From Nymphaea colorata (lineage: Eukaryota > Streptophyta > Magnoliopsida > Nymphaeales > Nymphaeaceae), in contig NC_045143.1 of the NCBI RefSeq assembly GCF_008831285.2, forward strand, positions 4,411,503 through 4,475,502: a stretch of DNA of 64,000 nucleotides, read 5' to 3'. The notes beneath the pieces are model-generated. The model was not told the DNA's origin. It searched no databases and saw only the letters and a program-made list of their open reading frames with translations. The translations under genes and the position numbers were made by a program. Below are positions 41,112-52,598 of this stretch, piece by piece; the stretch's first letter is position 1, and every line of letters begins with the position of its first letter.

Positions 41112-42453
41112 TCGGCTGAAGTAGTCTCCGTATTGACGGAGTGAATTTAGATACTGTCATCTAAATATTGTATAACGGTGAAGGCTTATCGTTATAGTAT
41201 TCAAGGAAAAAGAAGCTTTTCAGGAACTACCTGTTCTACATTATATATATATATATATATATATCGCACCCCTATTAGCCAACTGCTGACCTCCTTCGTT
41301 TTAAAAGATTCAAGCCAGGTGTTGGGATCCCTTCTTGCTTACCCTGAGTTGCTTATTACACACTGAAAGTTTTCAAAATCCGTAAGCTAGATATGTGGTG
41401 GAATGCCTTATGGTAGTCAGATATTTGTAACCATTTCTGTCATGTACAATCCTGGAAGTAATTGATACTGGTATAGCTTCGAATGGAGAGAGTTCTGTGG
41501 CGTGAGAAATGCTTTTTCTAGGACTGTGGCTGGGTTTGTTTCTTCAGTTTTTCATTTATATTCCCTTTCTGAGCATGATTGTTCGTTGCCTGATTTGCTT
41601 TCTTGCGGTTCACCCTAAGTAGGTTTTATATTTCCTTTCGTCTTCTTTTTAAAAACAAAATTTGGAAATTGTTGGTATTATCATCGATGGCCTTATTGTC
41701 TTCAATTTCATTTTTGTTTTTACTTTGAAATTCTTGCCAATATTTCTCGTAGGAGTAATCTTCAACTGCACTCCACCTGCTCGGTCCTGCTATACTGCCT
41801 TGGTTGCTTATAGTAGGGGAGAAAATGATGGCAGTGATGATTCGTACCACCACATCTTGAGAAACCTTAGTCACAGCGTTCACCAATTATTTAGGCTGAT
41901 TCATATCTCGACTTGCAAATGCGTCAATTCTTGTTTTACCTTCGTAAATATGGACTTTACCTTCACATATTGTAAGTAACTGTCCATTATCTCCTGAACG
42001 TCCCATGACCTAGGTCCTTCTTCTTATCTAAAAAGCACTGTGAAGTGTTGCTGCACAATCAACCATTGCTAATGCTTATACAAAAACTGTTTTTTTAATT
42101 TTTTTTTTTATTTTTAGTCATCTCAGGGCATCCAACATCTAGTAGATTTAAACTCTCATATATATATATATATAAAGAGAGATAGAGAAAGGGGGTGGGG
42201 GTGGAGAGAAACCAGACCATTAGGTTAGGGACAACAACCAGATCGTTAAATGTGATGTTTAAGAATATGGTTCCCATAGCATCAACATTTTAATAATAGA
42301 TAAATCCACATTTTTTATAAAAACAACTTGAACCAAAGCAAAGCATGATTTATACAAAAATAGTTTTTTTAAATATATTAAGATGTTTATATTTTATTTA
42401 AAATAATTTTTGAACAAAAATAAAGGGTTTGGTTTTTGTTCTTGTCCTACCAG

Positions 42454-42521
<68 letters not shown>
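42454..42521. repeat. (CT)n(AT)n compound microsatellite
   Basis: About 13 CT units run directly into about 20 AT units. Confidence 0.95.
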
Positions 42522-42525
<4 letters not shown>

Positions 42526-45069
42526 GGATATATTACTGTATCCTCATATTCACAATTTTTAAAATTGCTTTTTTCATACCCAGCCCCAGCCCCTGCCCAT
42601 ACCCGTACCAATACTAGTATTCATCTGACTTTAGTTGATATAATCGAAGAATATACGAACTGCTGACCTTTTAACAATGTAGATGAACCAGATATCGATT
42701 TCTGTGTTACATCCATCGGGTCAACCATGATGGTAGCTGCAGTGATGATGCTTCCCCACTTTTTTCTGCCGAAGATGCCACTAGTACATTGAGATTCTCA
42801 ATATCATCACCAGCTCATTGTTCAAGCTTATGGGCATCTCTTGATTTGCCTTTCTTGCTTTACCTGAACTAATTGTACTGGTGCCTTTGAATAATTGCAG
42901 AACTTCTGGGCTTCTTGCTGTTCATCGTTTTCAAGAATCGGTTCTCTTATCAGAAACATGACGAGAATTCCATCACAATCAGAAACAGAACATTTGCTTC
43001 ATTGGTTGTCATCGCAGCTAAATTTTCGTGGCTTAACCAGGTTTCTCAAAACTAGTTTCATGCTTGCTGCAATTATTGATCCTCGCCCAATTGAACGAAA
43101 TTTATTGGAAGTGTTGAAATATTGACGCTTTTCAAACCAACTATATAGTTACCTACAATAGTCCACAATGTCGCATCTCTTGCCCGGGATATAAATTATC
43201 TTTGCATTGAACTTTTCATTTAGAACAAACCTAACCATGGTATAGATATAGAACAATTAAGCTATCAAATATAGCAATCCTTTTGGATTAAGATGAACAA
43301 AGTCATGGTGAATTGATCAGTGGCAAGCCTTTATGTCTCATTTACATCTAGAAACAGAGCCACATGCATGAAATTCTTGTCTCAGAAATGGGCATCCGCC
43401 ATCCACTTGTAGAACTTGCATTCGATTTGTGTCCTCTTTGCAGATTCCAAAGGACTAATGTGAGGCACTTTCAGATTGGCTGAGAGTCATCACCAATTAA
43501 GTGCTCACAAAGTTGCGAACCCCAGCAACTGTAGTGCCTCACTTTTAGTGCAGCTCTCGCCAATAAAGTTGACCAGTTTCACTAGGAAAATCTACGAAGG
43601 CATATTAGATCCAAATTTTATTTTTGTTTTTTGATCTGTTCTATGCCTCATGATGCTGTCCTCCCAATTCAGAACGAGCAGCATCTCACTTTCTCCTCTT
43701 ACCTCTTTTCTTTTCTTTGCTTTTGCCCTTGTAATCATCTTTTACAGTTGTAGTGAACAGTATCCATGTGAGAGTCATCTCTATCTGCAAATATTTGAGC
43801 TTCAAAAGAAGAGTTGGGTCTTCACAGTTATTGATGAGAGACTCCAACTTGTTCTTCTGACTAGATTCTTTCAGCGATTAAAAGTAGGAAGTTCGAAGCT
43901 TTTGCCAGTACTAAAGCATGTCAGGGCCACTTCACCAACTTATAAGGAAAAAAATAGAGGACATGAATGGTCTTGAAGTTAAAGCATTTGCAGGAACTTT
44001 GTCAAGTCTATGTGCTTTTAGTGTAAAAGATTATAAACGAAAGAGGAAACACATACAGAGTCTTTTGGTCATCTCGAACTGAAGATTCCCTTGGATCGGA
44101 TATCGGACCTAATATTAATCTACATCCAAGTTCAACTGTTGGATTGCTCAAAACACGTAAAATCTGAGCAGCAACTGATTCCAAACTCAAAACTTTAATC
44201 CCAATTTAAACAAAAACCATGTTGAGTGCGATTAATATAATAAAAAACTGGGTATACATGTCGCTCACTTTGTCACGTGTTCATATTATCATAAATGATC
44301 TCTTCGTAAGCTGAACTGGCTAGACCTAAATTTGGTTGGATAGTAAAAAGAAACATAAAGTACAATACTATGATTTGTCGAAGCAAGAAATATATCTAAA
44401 GGAATCTGCCAAGATTTTGAACTCCCCACAAGAATTTTCTCGTCAGTAGGAGATGAAAATGGTTCAGATAATTTTCTCCCCAGTAGGGCCGGAGTTAAGT
44501 GGTGCAGTTAATTTTGTGACCAACGGGGACATAAATGGTTTTGATAATTTTCTCACCAGTTGGAAGACGCGTGGTTCGGATTCAGATGATATCAACGTAG
44601 AAGATCAAAGTTAATAGTGAGTATATTTTCTCAAAGTTCATGTAGAAAGACGTAAGCAGAATAATGTCATGGCCCCTTGATTTCGACGTCTACCCAAAGA
44701 CAAGAGCTGTTGAAAATCCAAAAGAACTAGACGTTTGATGTTGGGATTGAAATTCCTCTTTTCTTTTTAAGGGAAAGGAACATTCACGAGCATGAAGCAT
44801 TGCACTGTTAAAATCACACCCTTCTGAATTTTGCATCCGATTCATATCTTAATAATTTGTTCACTTTAGTCACTTTGATGCTTAGTTATATTCGTTGCTT
44901 TCAATAACATTACACGATAAAGTAGAAGCGAGACCTTCACTGAATCTCGGATGATAATAATTTTGCCTGCACTTTTCATGGTGGCCAAGACCATAGAGAG
45001 CTCTCGACGGGGATATCGATACGAAGCTTCTAGAAGTTTGGTAGCAGTACAATATGCAATACAGCTCAA

Positions 45070-45073
<4 letters not shown>

Positions 45074-45115
<42 letters not shown>
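45074..45115. repeat. (GA)n microsatellite
   Basis: About 20 GA units. Confidence 0.95.
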
Positions 45116-45119
<4 letters not shown>

Positions 45120-45404
45120 TTTAAAACTATATATAAAGCATGATCAAGATAAAAGTTTAAGTCTTTCTCCAACAAAGGACACAGGTACTAAATTATACTG
45201 GGAAACAAAAAGGAAAAGAGGACACGTTGAGCATATGAAGGTTGCTCCTACTAGGGCCTATAGGCGTGTGCAGAGTGATTTCTTTTAGACCAAACTAGGA
45301 AGAAGGTGAAAAACTGCAGAAAAGGCTGACAAAATGTGATTTTGAGGAGAGAAGCCCCTGCCAAGGCAAAGTCTCCATCCTTCAACTGCTTTTCATGGCG
45401 GTCA

Positions 45405-46414
45405 TTAACCTGCAGCTGTGAACAGACAAGCCCAAAAAAGCAGATTAATAAAGGAAGAAACAGAAAAAGAAAAAAACACAGAGAAAATGAAGAAAACCAA
45501 GATCTTCTTTTTCTAAAGTGAACATAGAAAGTGCCGCATTCAAATTTGACTGCCAAATTTATCTTGGTAGCGAACCATGTGTGCCAATGTTTCTGATATT
45601 TCTGAAACATTGAGACTGTAATATCAGTTTTCTAAAGGCTGACATAGGACCCAGAAAAGTCATATCCAGTTCCTGGTCTTTTCCTCAGAATAACAATTCA
45701 ATAGCTGCGGTTTCTGACAGATTGTTAGATCGTTTATATTATATATATATTCCGCATTCTACCATATCTCCAGCTTAGACTTTTCAAATACCACGGCAGC
45801 CTTTAGTTCTGACAGTTCATCAAATACAACAGGAAATATGATAAAGAAGAAGAAATTACAGAGATAATTACCAGAGTCTCTTGGAGCATTGCATCGGAAG
45901 CATTCCATCCTGCTTGCAAAGTTGTGCTCATTGCAACCAGACCTACAGGTTCATACATATATGTAAGTACATATTTGCTATATATATATATATATATAAA
46001 AGAGAAAGAGAGAGAGGAAGCAAGGTTTCACCTGGTGCAAATCCAGTCTCCAGATTTCCAGCCGGGACGGCCACCAAAAGAGGACCCGAACCCAAAACCA
46101 CCCCGATTGCCACGTGGCATGTCGGCATCGAAAGCACCGCCGGAGTCATCCTTGAAGGCGCCACACTTGAAGCAGCTGGAGCGGCTGGCGAAGTTGTGGA
46201 CCCCGCAGTTGGGGGCAGTGCAGTACCAGTCGCCGGGCCGGACGTCGGATCCGGTGGTGCCGTACCCGCCGAAGGACGAGCCACCGCCCCTGCCGCCGAA
46301 GCTAGAGTAGTCGCCGGACGACCTCGGCTCCGAGCATTTCTGGCAGATGTCCCGGCGGCTGAAATTCAGGTGCTGGCATGACCTGCAGTTCCAGTCACCC
46401 GGCTTCCTGTTCAT
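45405..46414 (-). CDS. RanBP2-type (NZF) zinc-finger protein with three fingers
   Basis: Minus-strand exons: 46414-46032, 45942-45872 and a terminal coding piece 45409-45405, giving about 152 aa. Exon 1/2 joining (AG|G for Arg128) is certain from the protein. Three RanBP2 zinc fingers follow the W-X-C-X(2-4)-C-X3-N-X6-C-X2-C pattern: GDWNCRSCQHLNF (6-27), GDWYCTAPNCGVHNF (61-84) and GDWICTRSGCNEHNF (122-145, split by intron 1). Gly/Ser/Phe-rich linkers join them. This matches small plant proteins of the Ran BP2/NZF superfamily; such fingers bind single-stranded RNA or ubiquitin in other proteins, and the plant members are thought to be RNA-binding. Exon 2 ends in phase 1 after APRDS. Using the acceptor at 45411-45410, the next codons are GGT TAA, so translation ends at once (APRDSG). 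An alternative acceptor a few bases upstream gives APRDSAAG. The exact C terminus is therefore uncertain. Confidence 0.88.
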
Positions 46415-46424
46415 CTTTCTTTGG

Positions 46425-47640
46425 CCTGAACAAAAATTTCCGACAGCCCAAAATCAGACATCAGCCGATCGTCGGCATTGTCATAACTTTCCTTATGACA
46501 AAAAAACAAATGTAACCCGAGAATACTGATGCTAAAGCAAGATTTTGTATGTGATTTCAACGTCCTCCAAACAGACTCCGAGTAATGCCACAGTAATAGA
46601 ACCACCAGGGCATTAGAAAAGCTCAACTCCGTCCAAAATTAGAACAGAGCCGTAACTCTCCATTTTTTAAGAGATCTAAACATATCGAAAGTATTTGTTG
46701 GAAAGACGGATGTTGAAGCAATAAAAACAAGAGGCGAAAATAGGTAGATTCATTTGCATTGAATTATCCGATTCTTAGGGAGGCAACCGCGAAGAGTGAT
46801 CTATTTTCTGCAAAATTACTCAAAAAACATGAGATGGACCAACACGACTGATAAGGAAATGAAAGTTGTGGTTCACTCGGCTACGATCAAGTTCAGCTGA
46901 GTCAAGCCAACCAAGACGGCATCAACTGATCAAATGCAGCGCCTCAACGTTGTAGACAGTAAAGATAAACTTATTCTTGACCTTTATCTTCTTATTTAAA
47001 AGAAAAGCAATGATATGGCACCATGTCACTAACAGAGAGGACCAAACAACGTGTCCTTGTGACAGCACCATGAGCGCCGACATAGAAATTGCAGGTCGAA
47101 AGTACAGGAGGAAACTCTTCACATGCGTCTCATCTAACTGTTGCTATAAGAATGTCCATGTTCTTAGAGAGGGAGAGAGAGAGAGAATTAAAGGGCAGGT
47201 GATGGAAGGAGGAGAATGGGAAAGCAGGGTCGGTTACCACGAAAACTTGGACGCAAGAATTTGAAAAGACGCAACCAAATAAAGAAGAATTTGAAAAGAC
47301 GCGACCAAATAAAGCACAGAGAGAGATAGAGAGCGAGAAGCTTAGCTTGCCTTGCGTGGGTAGAAGGGAACAGGGGAAGACGGTGATCGCTTCTCTGCTT
47401 GTTGGTTTTGTGGAGGAAGAAGAGGAGGAGGAGACGACGGTGTAGAGTGGCTTGATGGAGGAGATTGAAGGGGGAAAGAGGGTTTTATAGTGATTGGAGA
47501 TGGGGTTTAAAGAGAGAGAGAGTCGGAATGTGGGAAATCGAGAAGAAAAATGAGTAGGGAGGGAAGGTCGGGGCACCCTTTTCTCCCTGGGTGTCCCCCA
47601 CACACCTTGGTTGCCTTGGAACGATGGAATCAAAAGAAGA
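46425..47640 (-). promoter_or_regulatory. 5' leader and promoter region of the RanBP2-type gene, with likely leader intron
   Basis: An acceptor-like TTTTTGTTCAG (AG at 46427-46426) lies 11 bases before the ATG. A donor-like TCGTG|GTAACC is at 47237. An 812-base 5' UTR intron is therefore likely, with the leader exon in the GA/CT-rich block 47238-47640. A near-tandem repeat (GAATTTGAAAAGACGC) occurs at 47258 and 47287. Inferred from splice-site appearance only. Confidence 0.4.
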
Positions 47641-48301
47641 AAAAGGTGAGAGAGGGAGAGAGGCGAAGGAGAGCTAAGATCAAGGGAGGAGAAAAAAAAA
47701 GGTAAAGAAGCAGAGAGAGAGGGATTAAATTAATCTACACAACTACCAGAAAGCCTGCATGATTATCATTATTATTGCTTTATTCCCTTCTTGGGAGAAT
47801 TTTCCCCTTTATTCAATACCATGCACAAGAAGAAGAGGAGGGTTATGCATGCACATGCACGTACACTCATTAGCTATATATGCTTGTACTCCATCCTCCT
47901 GTACTCTCCATACCTCTCTCTCCTTTTCTTCGTTCGATGTTTAATTTCATGCAATATGGCTGGGTTTTTTCAAGCATTTTAAAAGTATTCATCTTCTTCT
48001 TTGGACATGCACGTGTATAAGTATTATATACTCGTCACCAATACTGCCATTTTCAGAAAAGAAAAATTAAAACATTCGAGGTGATTGGTGTAGCTGGTTA
48101 GACAAGCACCAGTGAATTTGTTGCATTTTCGTAGGCTTTAATCACCTAGGTCATTGGGGTGGAGCGCACTACCAAGTTGACGGAACATTGTCTCTATTAC
48201 ACACTTTCATACATCAATAACCTTTAAAGATAAAAGAGAAAGGAGGTCGCCTTCTTATAAATAGTTGGTTAGGCTGGTAGATTGATGAAAGTTTAGTCAT
48301 C

Positions 48302-48464
48302 AGATTGATTGTTATAAATGCTACGATCCAGTTGAATAATTGTAAGTTCACCTACATCGTAGAATAGTCTTTCATTTTGAGAGATTGATTGTTATAAATG
48401 CTACGATCCAGTTGAATAATTGTAAGTTCACCTACATCGTAGAATAGTCTTTCATTTTGAGAGA
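48302..48464. repeat. Tandem duplication, 80-base unit
   Basis: Copies beginning AGATTGATTGTTATAAATGC at 48302 and 48382 look identical over their length, followed by divergence after GAGAG. Confidence 0.94.
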
Positions 48465-48482
48465 AGAAGAAGAAAAAGAAAG

Positions 48483-48540
48483 GCTTAGGCTTCAAATCAA
48501 AGGTCTACCAGCTTAGGCCTCAAATCGAAGGTCTACCAGT
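48483..48540. repeat. Tandem duplication, 29-base unit
   Basis: Two copies of GCTTAGGCTTCAAATCAAAG-type sequence ending in GGTCTACCAG, with two or so differences, directly downstream of the 80-base repeat. Confidence 0.85.
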
Positions 48541-48967
48541 ATAATTCTGAACCTAATATCATCACCCAAAGTATTAACAAAAGTTGTCGTGTCATTACAT
48601 TTATAATGCTGGAAGAAAATTTTCTGTGCTTGGGGAACTAAAAAGTCACGCTAATGTCTTTATCGTGAGAGTGTATGTGTGTGTGTGTGAGAGAGTACGC
48701 GCTCATCTACTTATTAAACACGCCCTTCAATCACATAGATTCCTACTGCATTATAGCAATCATTCCGATCATGCGTATCCAATCAACTGTTGACCACCAT
48801 CCATCTTTAGAGATGTACGGTGTTCAAGCTGACACGTGGCACGAGTTATTCGTCAATCTCCCATAGAGGGAAAATGCTCTCAAATTATGTAGCCAGCGGG
48901 GCCCGTGAAGTTTGATTCTCTTCTTTTTCTCTCCACTCTTTCGTTGGGGTTACTGTCATTGCATCTG

Positions 48968-48969
<2 letters not shown>

Positions 48970-49020
<51 letters not shown>
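48970..49020. repeat. (TA)n microsatellite
   Basis: About 25 TA units. Confidence 0.95.
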
Positions 49021-49026
<6 letters not shown>

Positions 49027-51878
49027 GTTGTTGAATTAAAAGGTAAACAATAAACGGGTACAAGTGGATGGGCGTCAGGACAGAAATGCTGCACCGATCC
49101 GATACGTCTGCCGATTCCGATACGGGAAACCTTCCACAAGCGCCACGAGCAGCTGCCTTCTCCCGAGTAACCACGTCCAGAAAGACATTTGGTTGAGACC
49201 TTGAGGTCTCCTCCCATATATCTACTCCTTCATTCGTCCGCCTACATATTGTATAAACTGTATAAGAATTTATTCCACTCTTTTGGGAAATGCCCTACGT
49301 TGTCTTTTCATATTCAACCTTATTTTTCTCGCCAACTGGTAAGGAACAAAAGCTCCACATATCTCATTATAAGGATCTAATCTGAATATCTTACTTTTTC
49401 TCAAGAAAACTTTGATACACTTTATCTAGGTCACATGCACTAATATCTCGTACGTGTCCCTAACAAGCCACAGGCATGTAGGTAATTAACATGAGAATAA
49501 GTACCTCCTAGCTAGTAGCTACCCTATATTTTTTCTTGAAGCAAACAAATATGAATGGTGTTTTACTATGCTATGTTTAACTTAAGTTTAATTAAGTAAC
49601 GTCGACCGTTTGTATTGGCAAAGAAAAAAGCTTTTGATGGTATTCTCATCATAGATTTCTTTGAATGTTATTTGAAAAAATAATTCAATTTTGTTTGGTT
49701 GTTTTGTTTTACAAGTCACAGTGCAACCGAAGGGTCTGTGTGAATTTTGGTTTCACTATGAAGGGGAGTGCAAAGTGTTACATATATATATATATATATA
49801 TAAATGAAGTTTGAACTATGGTTTCGGAATTGGCACTAGTGATTAGATGATGTATAGAGTATTAACGTGATCAGCAACTGAGGGTTTGCACTGGAGAGCT
49901 GATGACCGTAAGACTGGCTGCCGGAAGCAATCATATTCGAGAAAAAGTGAGATCGAGGATGATGAGTGAACTATTTTGGTTCCCATAAGGAACTTGGATG
50001 TGCGTCATCGCACAATGATTTGATACGAAAGAATCAGATCATCGAGTTATGAGCAGACAGGATGAATATTTTCCACAAGAACAGCCTCAGCCCTCAGGCA
50101 TTCCTCCCCCCAAACTTATCACTATGTTTTTTTTCAACAAAAGCCAGATGCATGTCTCCCCTTTAGAATCTCTTACGAACGTCGCCAATGCTTCTCCAAA
50201 GGGCTTTGCATAGTTGGTCGGGCAGTACAGTCTAAATGATGGATGTATTACAGTTAGGTTCATCTAAGTCTCTAAACAGTCTGCATACCCTGAGAATGGG
50301 GAAGGAGTGAGAGCTCAGGCGGCTTCCGCTTACCGGAAAAACATTTCCTCTCTCTATCTCTTTGCCCTACCCATCCATCGTTGCCTAATCCATGCTGCTC
50401 TCTCTTTCTCTATCTATGTTACATTATTCTTTGTTTGTTTTTCTTCTCTTTCGTTTGCCGCTTTTTTATAATTTCTGGTGTCTACTTTTCACCTATTTTT
50501 TCATGTCCGGTTATGGTTTGAGACAATCCAGTTTAAATTCAGATCATATATCGCTTCCAACTCCCCTCATAAGGAAGAAAAGAAGAAGAAAAAGCGGCCT
50601 ACACTTGAATGCTAAAGATTTTGGTCACCTTTTAATCTTTAAGAATATAAAACTAGCACTATTTTAAATGGCGGCAAGGAGACTAATGGGTGGAAAAAAA
50701 AAAAGCCAGAGGTGGGGACACAAATAAAGCATTGTATGAAATGACCTTGGGACCGAGCTAACATGTTATTGATACTGGTGGTCAAAATGGCCTTTGCTAA
50801 TCTTGCTTTTACAAAGGACCTAGCTTGCTGTAAATTTCCTTGGAAGATGAGTATGACCGCTCATTAAACAAACCAAAGATGCCTGACCCGGTTCTATTTC
50901 AACAAATAAACATTATCCTTGAAAAGCCCAGATTAAGCTCAAAAGATGGCCCCTCTTTTCTTGAAAACTTGAGTAGATACTGATAAAAAAAATCCTGCGA
51001 AAAGCTGAGATCACATCGGAAATAATTCTTAATTCTTTTGGTTTCTTTATAAGTTATAGATTAAGATTCTTACGTGCAAAAATTCAGGGTTGCGCAAGGC
51101 ATTTTGCATGGATGCTGTTTACGGGCATTTCTTTAAGAGGATGCTTGTATTCGTTCTGAAAAGAGAACTCGAAACATGTGCTTTTACTGAAAATTTAATA
51201 TCCCGACAACAATTCCCTCGACTCGGTTGGATGGGGGGAGTTGGACTGAAGGATTTCAAATTTAATACACACGATCCATCTCTCTTGGGATGGCAAGATC
51301 TGGTTGTTCCTGTCCTGCTTATTTAAAAAAGGAAAAACTGAACATAAATGTATTATAAACCATTAAAGAGCCTGAATATGACTAATATATAGCATACATA
51401 AAGGTTTTGCATGCTTTTTATGACCAAGAAAAGTTATATATAATCACCAAGGTTTCCAAATCATATCCTGGAAGACATTTCCCATGTCTTCTTCACACCT
51501 AATGCCAAAATAATTGGTAAAAGCAGAGATGAACCAAATTGCCTAAGGTCGCTTTTCCAAGCACTAATAGTGCCTTTATTCACAAACTATTTTTCCTCTT
51601 TTTTCTTGGCTTCATTTTCCTAAAAAGGGGACGCCATGCCATACTACTCAAGACTCAAGGGAGAAAATACAGTGGACGAGTCCTTCACTGATTTTCAGGT
51701 ACCAAAATGGAGAGTTTCGAGGAAAAGAATATGGAAGTCTTCGAGGTTGTGTTTGACCGCTCTTTCTTTACTTCCCTCCCTTTTTTCTTACCGCACATTT
51801 TTACTCTTTGATACTTTTGCTTTTCTCCCCTCTGGAAGAAATAAAGAAACCCATGCAAGAATCTTGCCTGTCATAATA

Positions 51879-52598
51879 ATTAACCCCAGCTCTTTCTTCT
51901 GCCTTTGATTATTTGCGTCTTCTTATGCAAAGCATGATTTTCCACGTATACCATTCTTCTTGGGAGGAAGGATAAAGCAAAGAAAAGATGGGTCATACTT
52001 ATTAGGAAGTAGAATGGCATCTCATATTCATCATCATTCCGGTCAAGAATTTAAACTGTTCGAGATCCGGATCGGACAGTCTGCCCTGTAAATAAAGAAG
52101 AAATTTCCTCATCCAAATCCAAGACTTAAATCTTCAGTTTCTCTCTGTAAGATCAGCTTTATCAATGGGAGCTGAGAGTTGATTAATCCATCTCTTTAAA
52201 CTTTTTGACATCGGCGAAGAAGATCGAGTTGGAGGGTGGTATTAAGTAGAATAACAGGACAAGCGAGTGACTCTTTTTTCTTCTTGTAAACCCTTAAACG
52301 ATGGCTTCCTCATGCTACAGTGCTCCCCACCTCTAAAGTTGAGTCTAGCTTTTCCAAGTCACTTCTTACCTTTTTCGGTTTCGTATTGTCACCGTATCTC
52401 TTTCGTTGAAGTAACCACTTCTTTGTTGTTCTTCCAGACAGATGACTGAAGCTAGTTATATGCACAAGCATGTTCATCTTTATAATGTGCACCTTTACAT
52501 TATAAACATGCCCATGTACTCTTAAAAGTGGACTAGTAACACAATGAATACGAAGCTGGTTGGTTATATGCACCGTCCTGTGCATGCATAGGGATATG
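51879..52598 (+). mobile_element. TIR element, copy 1 (right end lost)
   Basis: About 720 bases closely match the reverse complement of 61344-62074, with only a few differences per hundred bases by eye and small indels. Its left end has the complete 29-base terminal sequence found at 61344-61372 (begins ATTAACCCCAGCTCTTTC, ends TGCCTTTG). Its right end stops within the GCACCGTCCTGTGCATGCAT region and lacks the second terminal repeat. No transposase domain is present. The longest shared frame (60-78 codons) resembles no protein, so this is a non-autonomous element of unidentified superfamily. Confidence 0.8.

Larger units (their letters stand above)
40947..45404. other. Convergent intergenic region between BT1 and the RanBP2-type gene
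   Basis: No gene recognised in about 4.4 kb. It holds the BT1 3' UTR at the left and microsatellites: (AT)n at 41243-41264 and 42161-42174, (CT)n(AT)n at 42454-42521, and (GA)n at 45074-45115. The rightmost part is the 3' UTR side of the minus-strand zinc-finger gene. Frames at 42895-43125 and 43650-43976 match nothing known to me. Confidence 0.4.
47641..51878. other. Gene-poor intergenic DNA
   Basis: No coding gene recognised. It contains tandem repeats at 48302-48464 and 48483-48540 and (TA)n runs at 48970-49020 and 49783-49802. Position 48088-48115 has TGGTGTAGCTGGTTAGACAA, which resembles a tRNA A box, but no B box follows. Confidence 0.4.

Noticed and set aside
42436-42666. Open frames encoding Ser-Leu and Ile-Tyr runs
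   Set aside because: They are translations of (CT)n and (AT)n microsatellites. The same applies to frames at 31621, 41178, 45943 and 48956.
48088-48170. tRNA gene or SINE head on the plus strand
   Set aside because: Only an A-box-like sequence is present. No B box, acceptor stem or family tail could be found.
48302-48540. CRISPR-like direct repeats
   Set aside because: There are only two copies of each unit with no unique spacers, in a plant nuclear genome. Ordinary tandem duplications.
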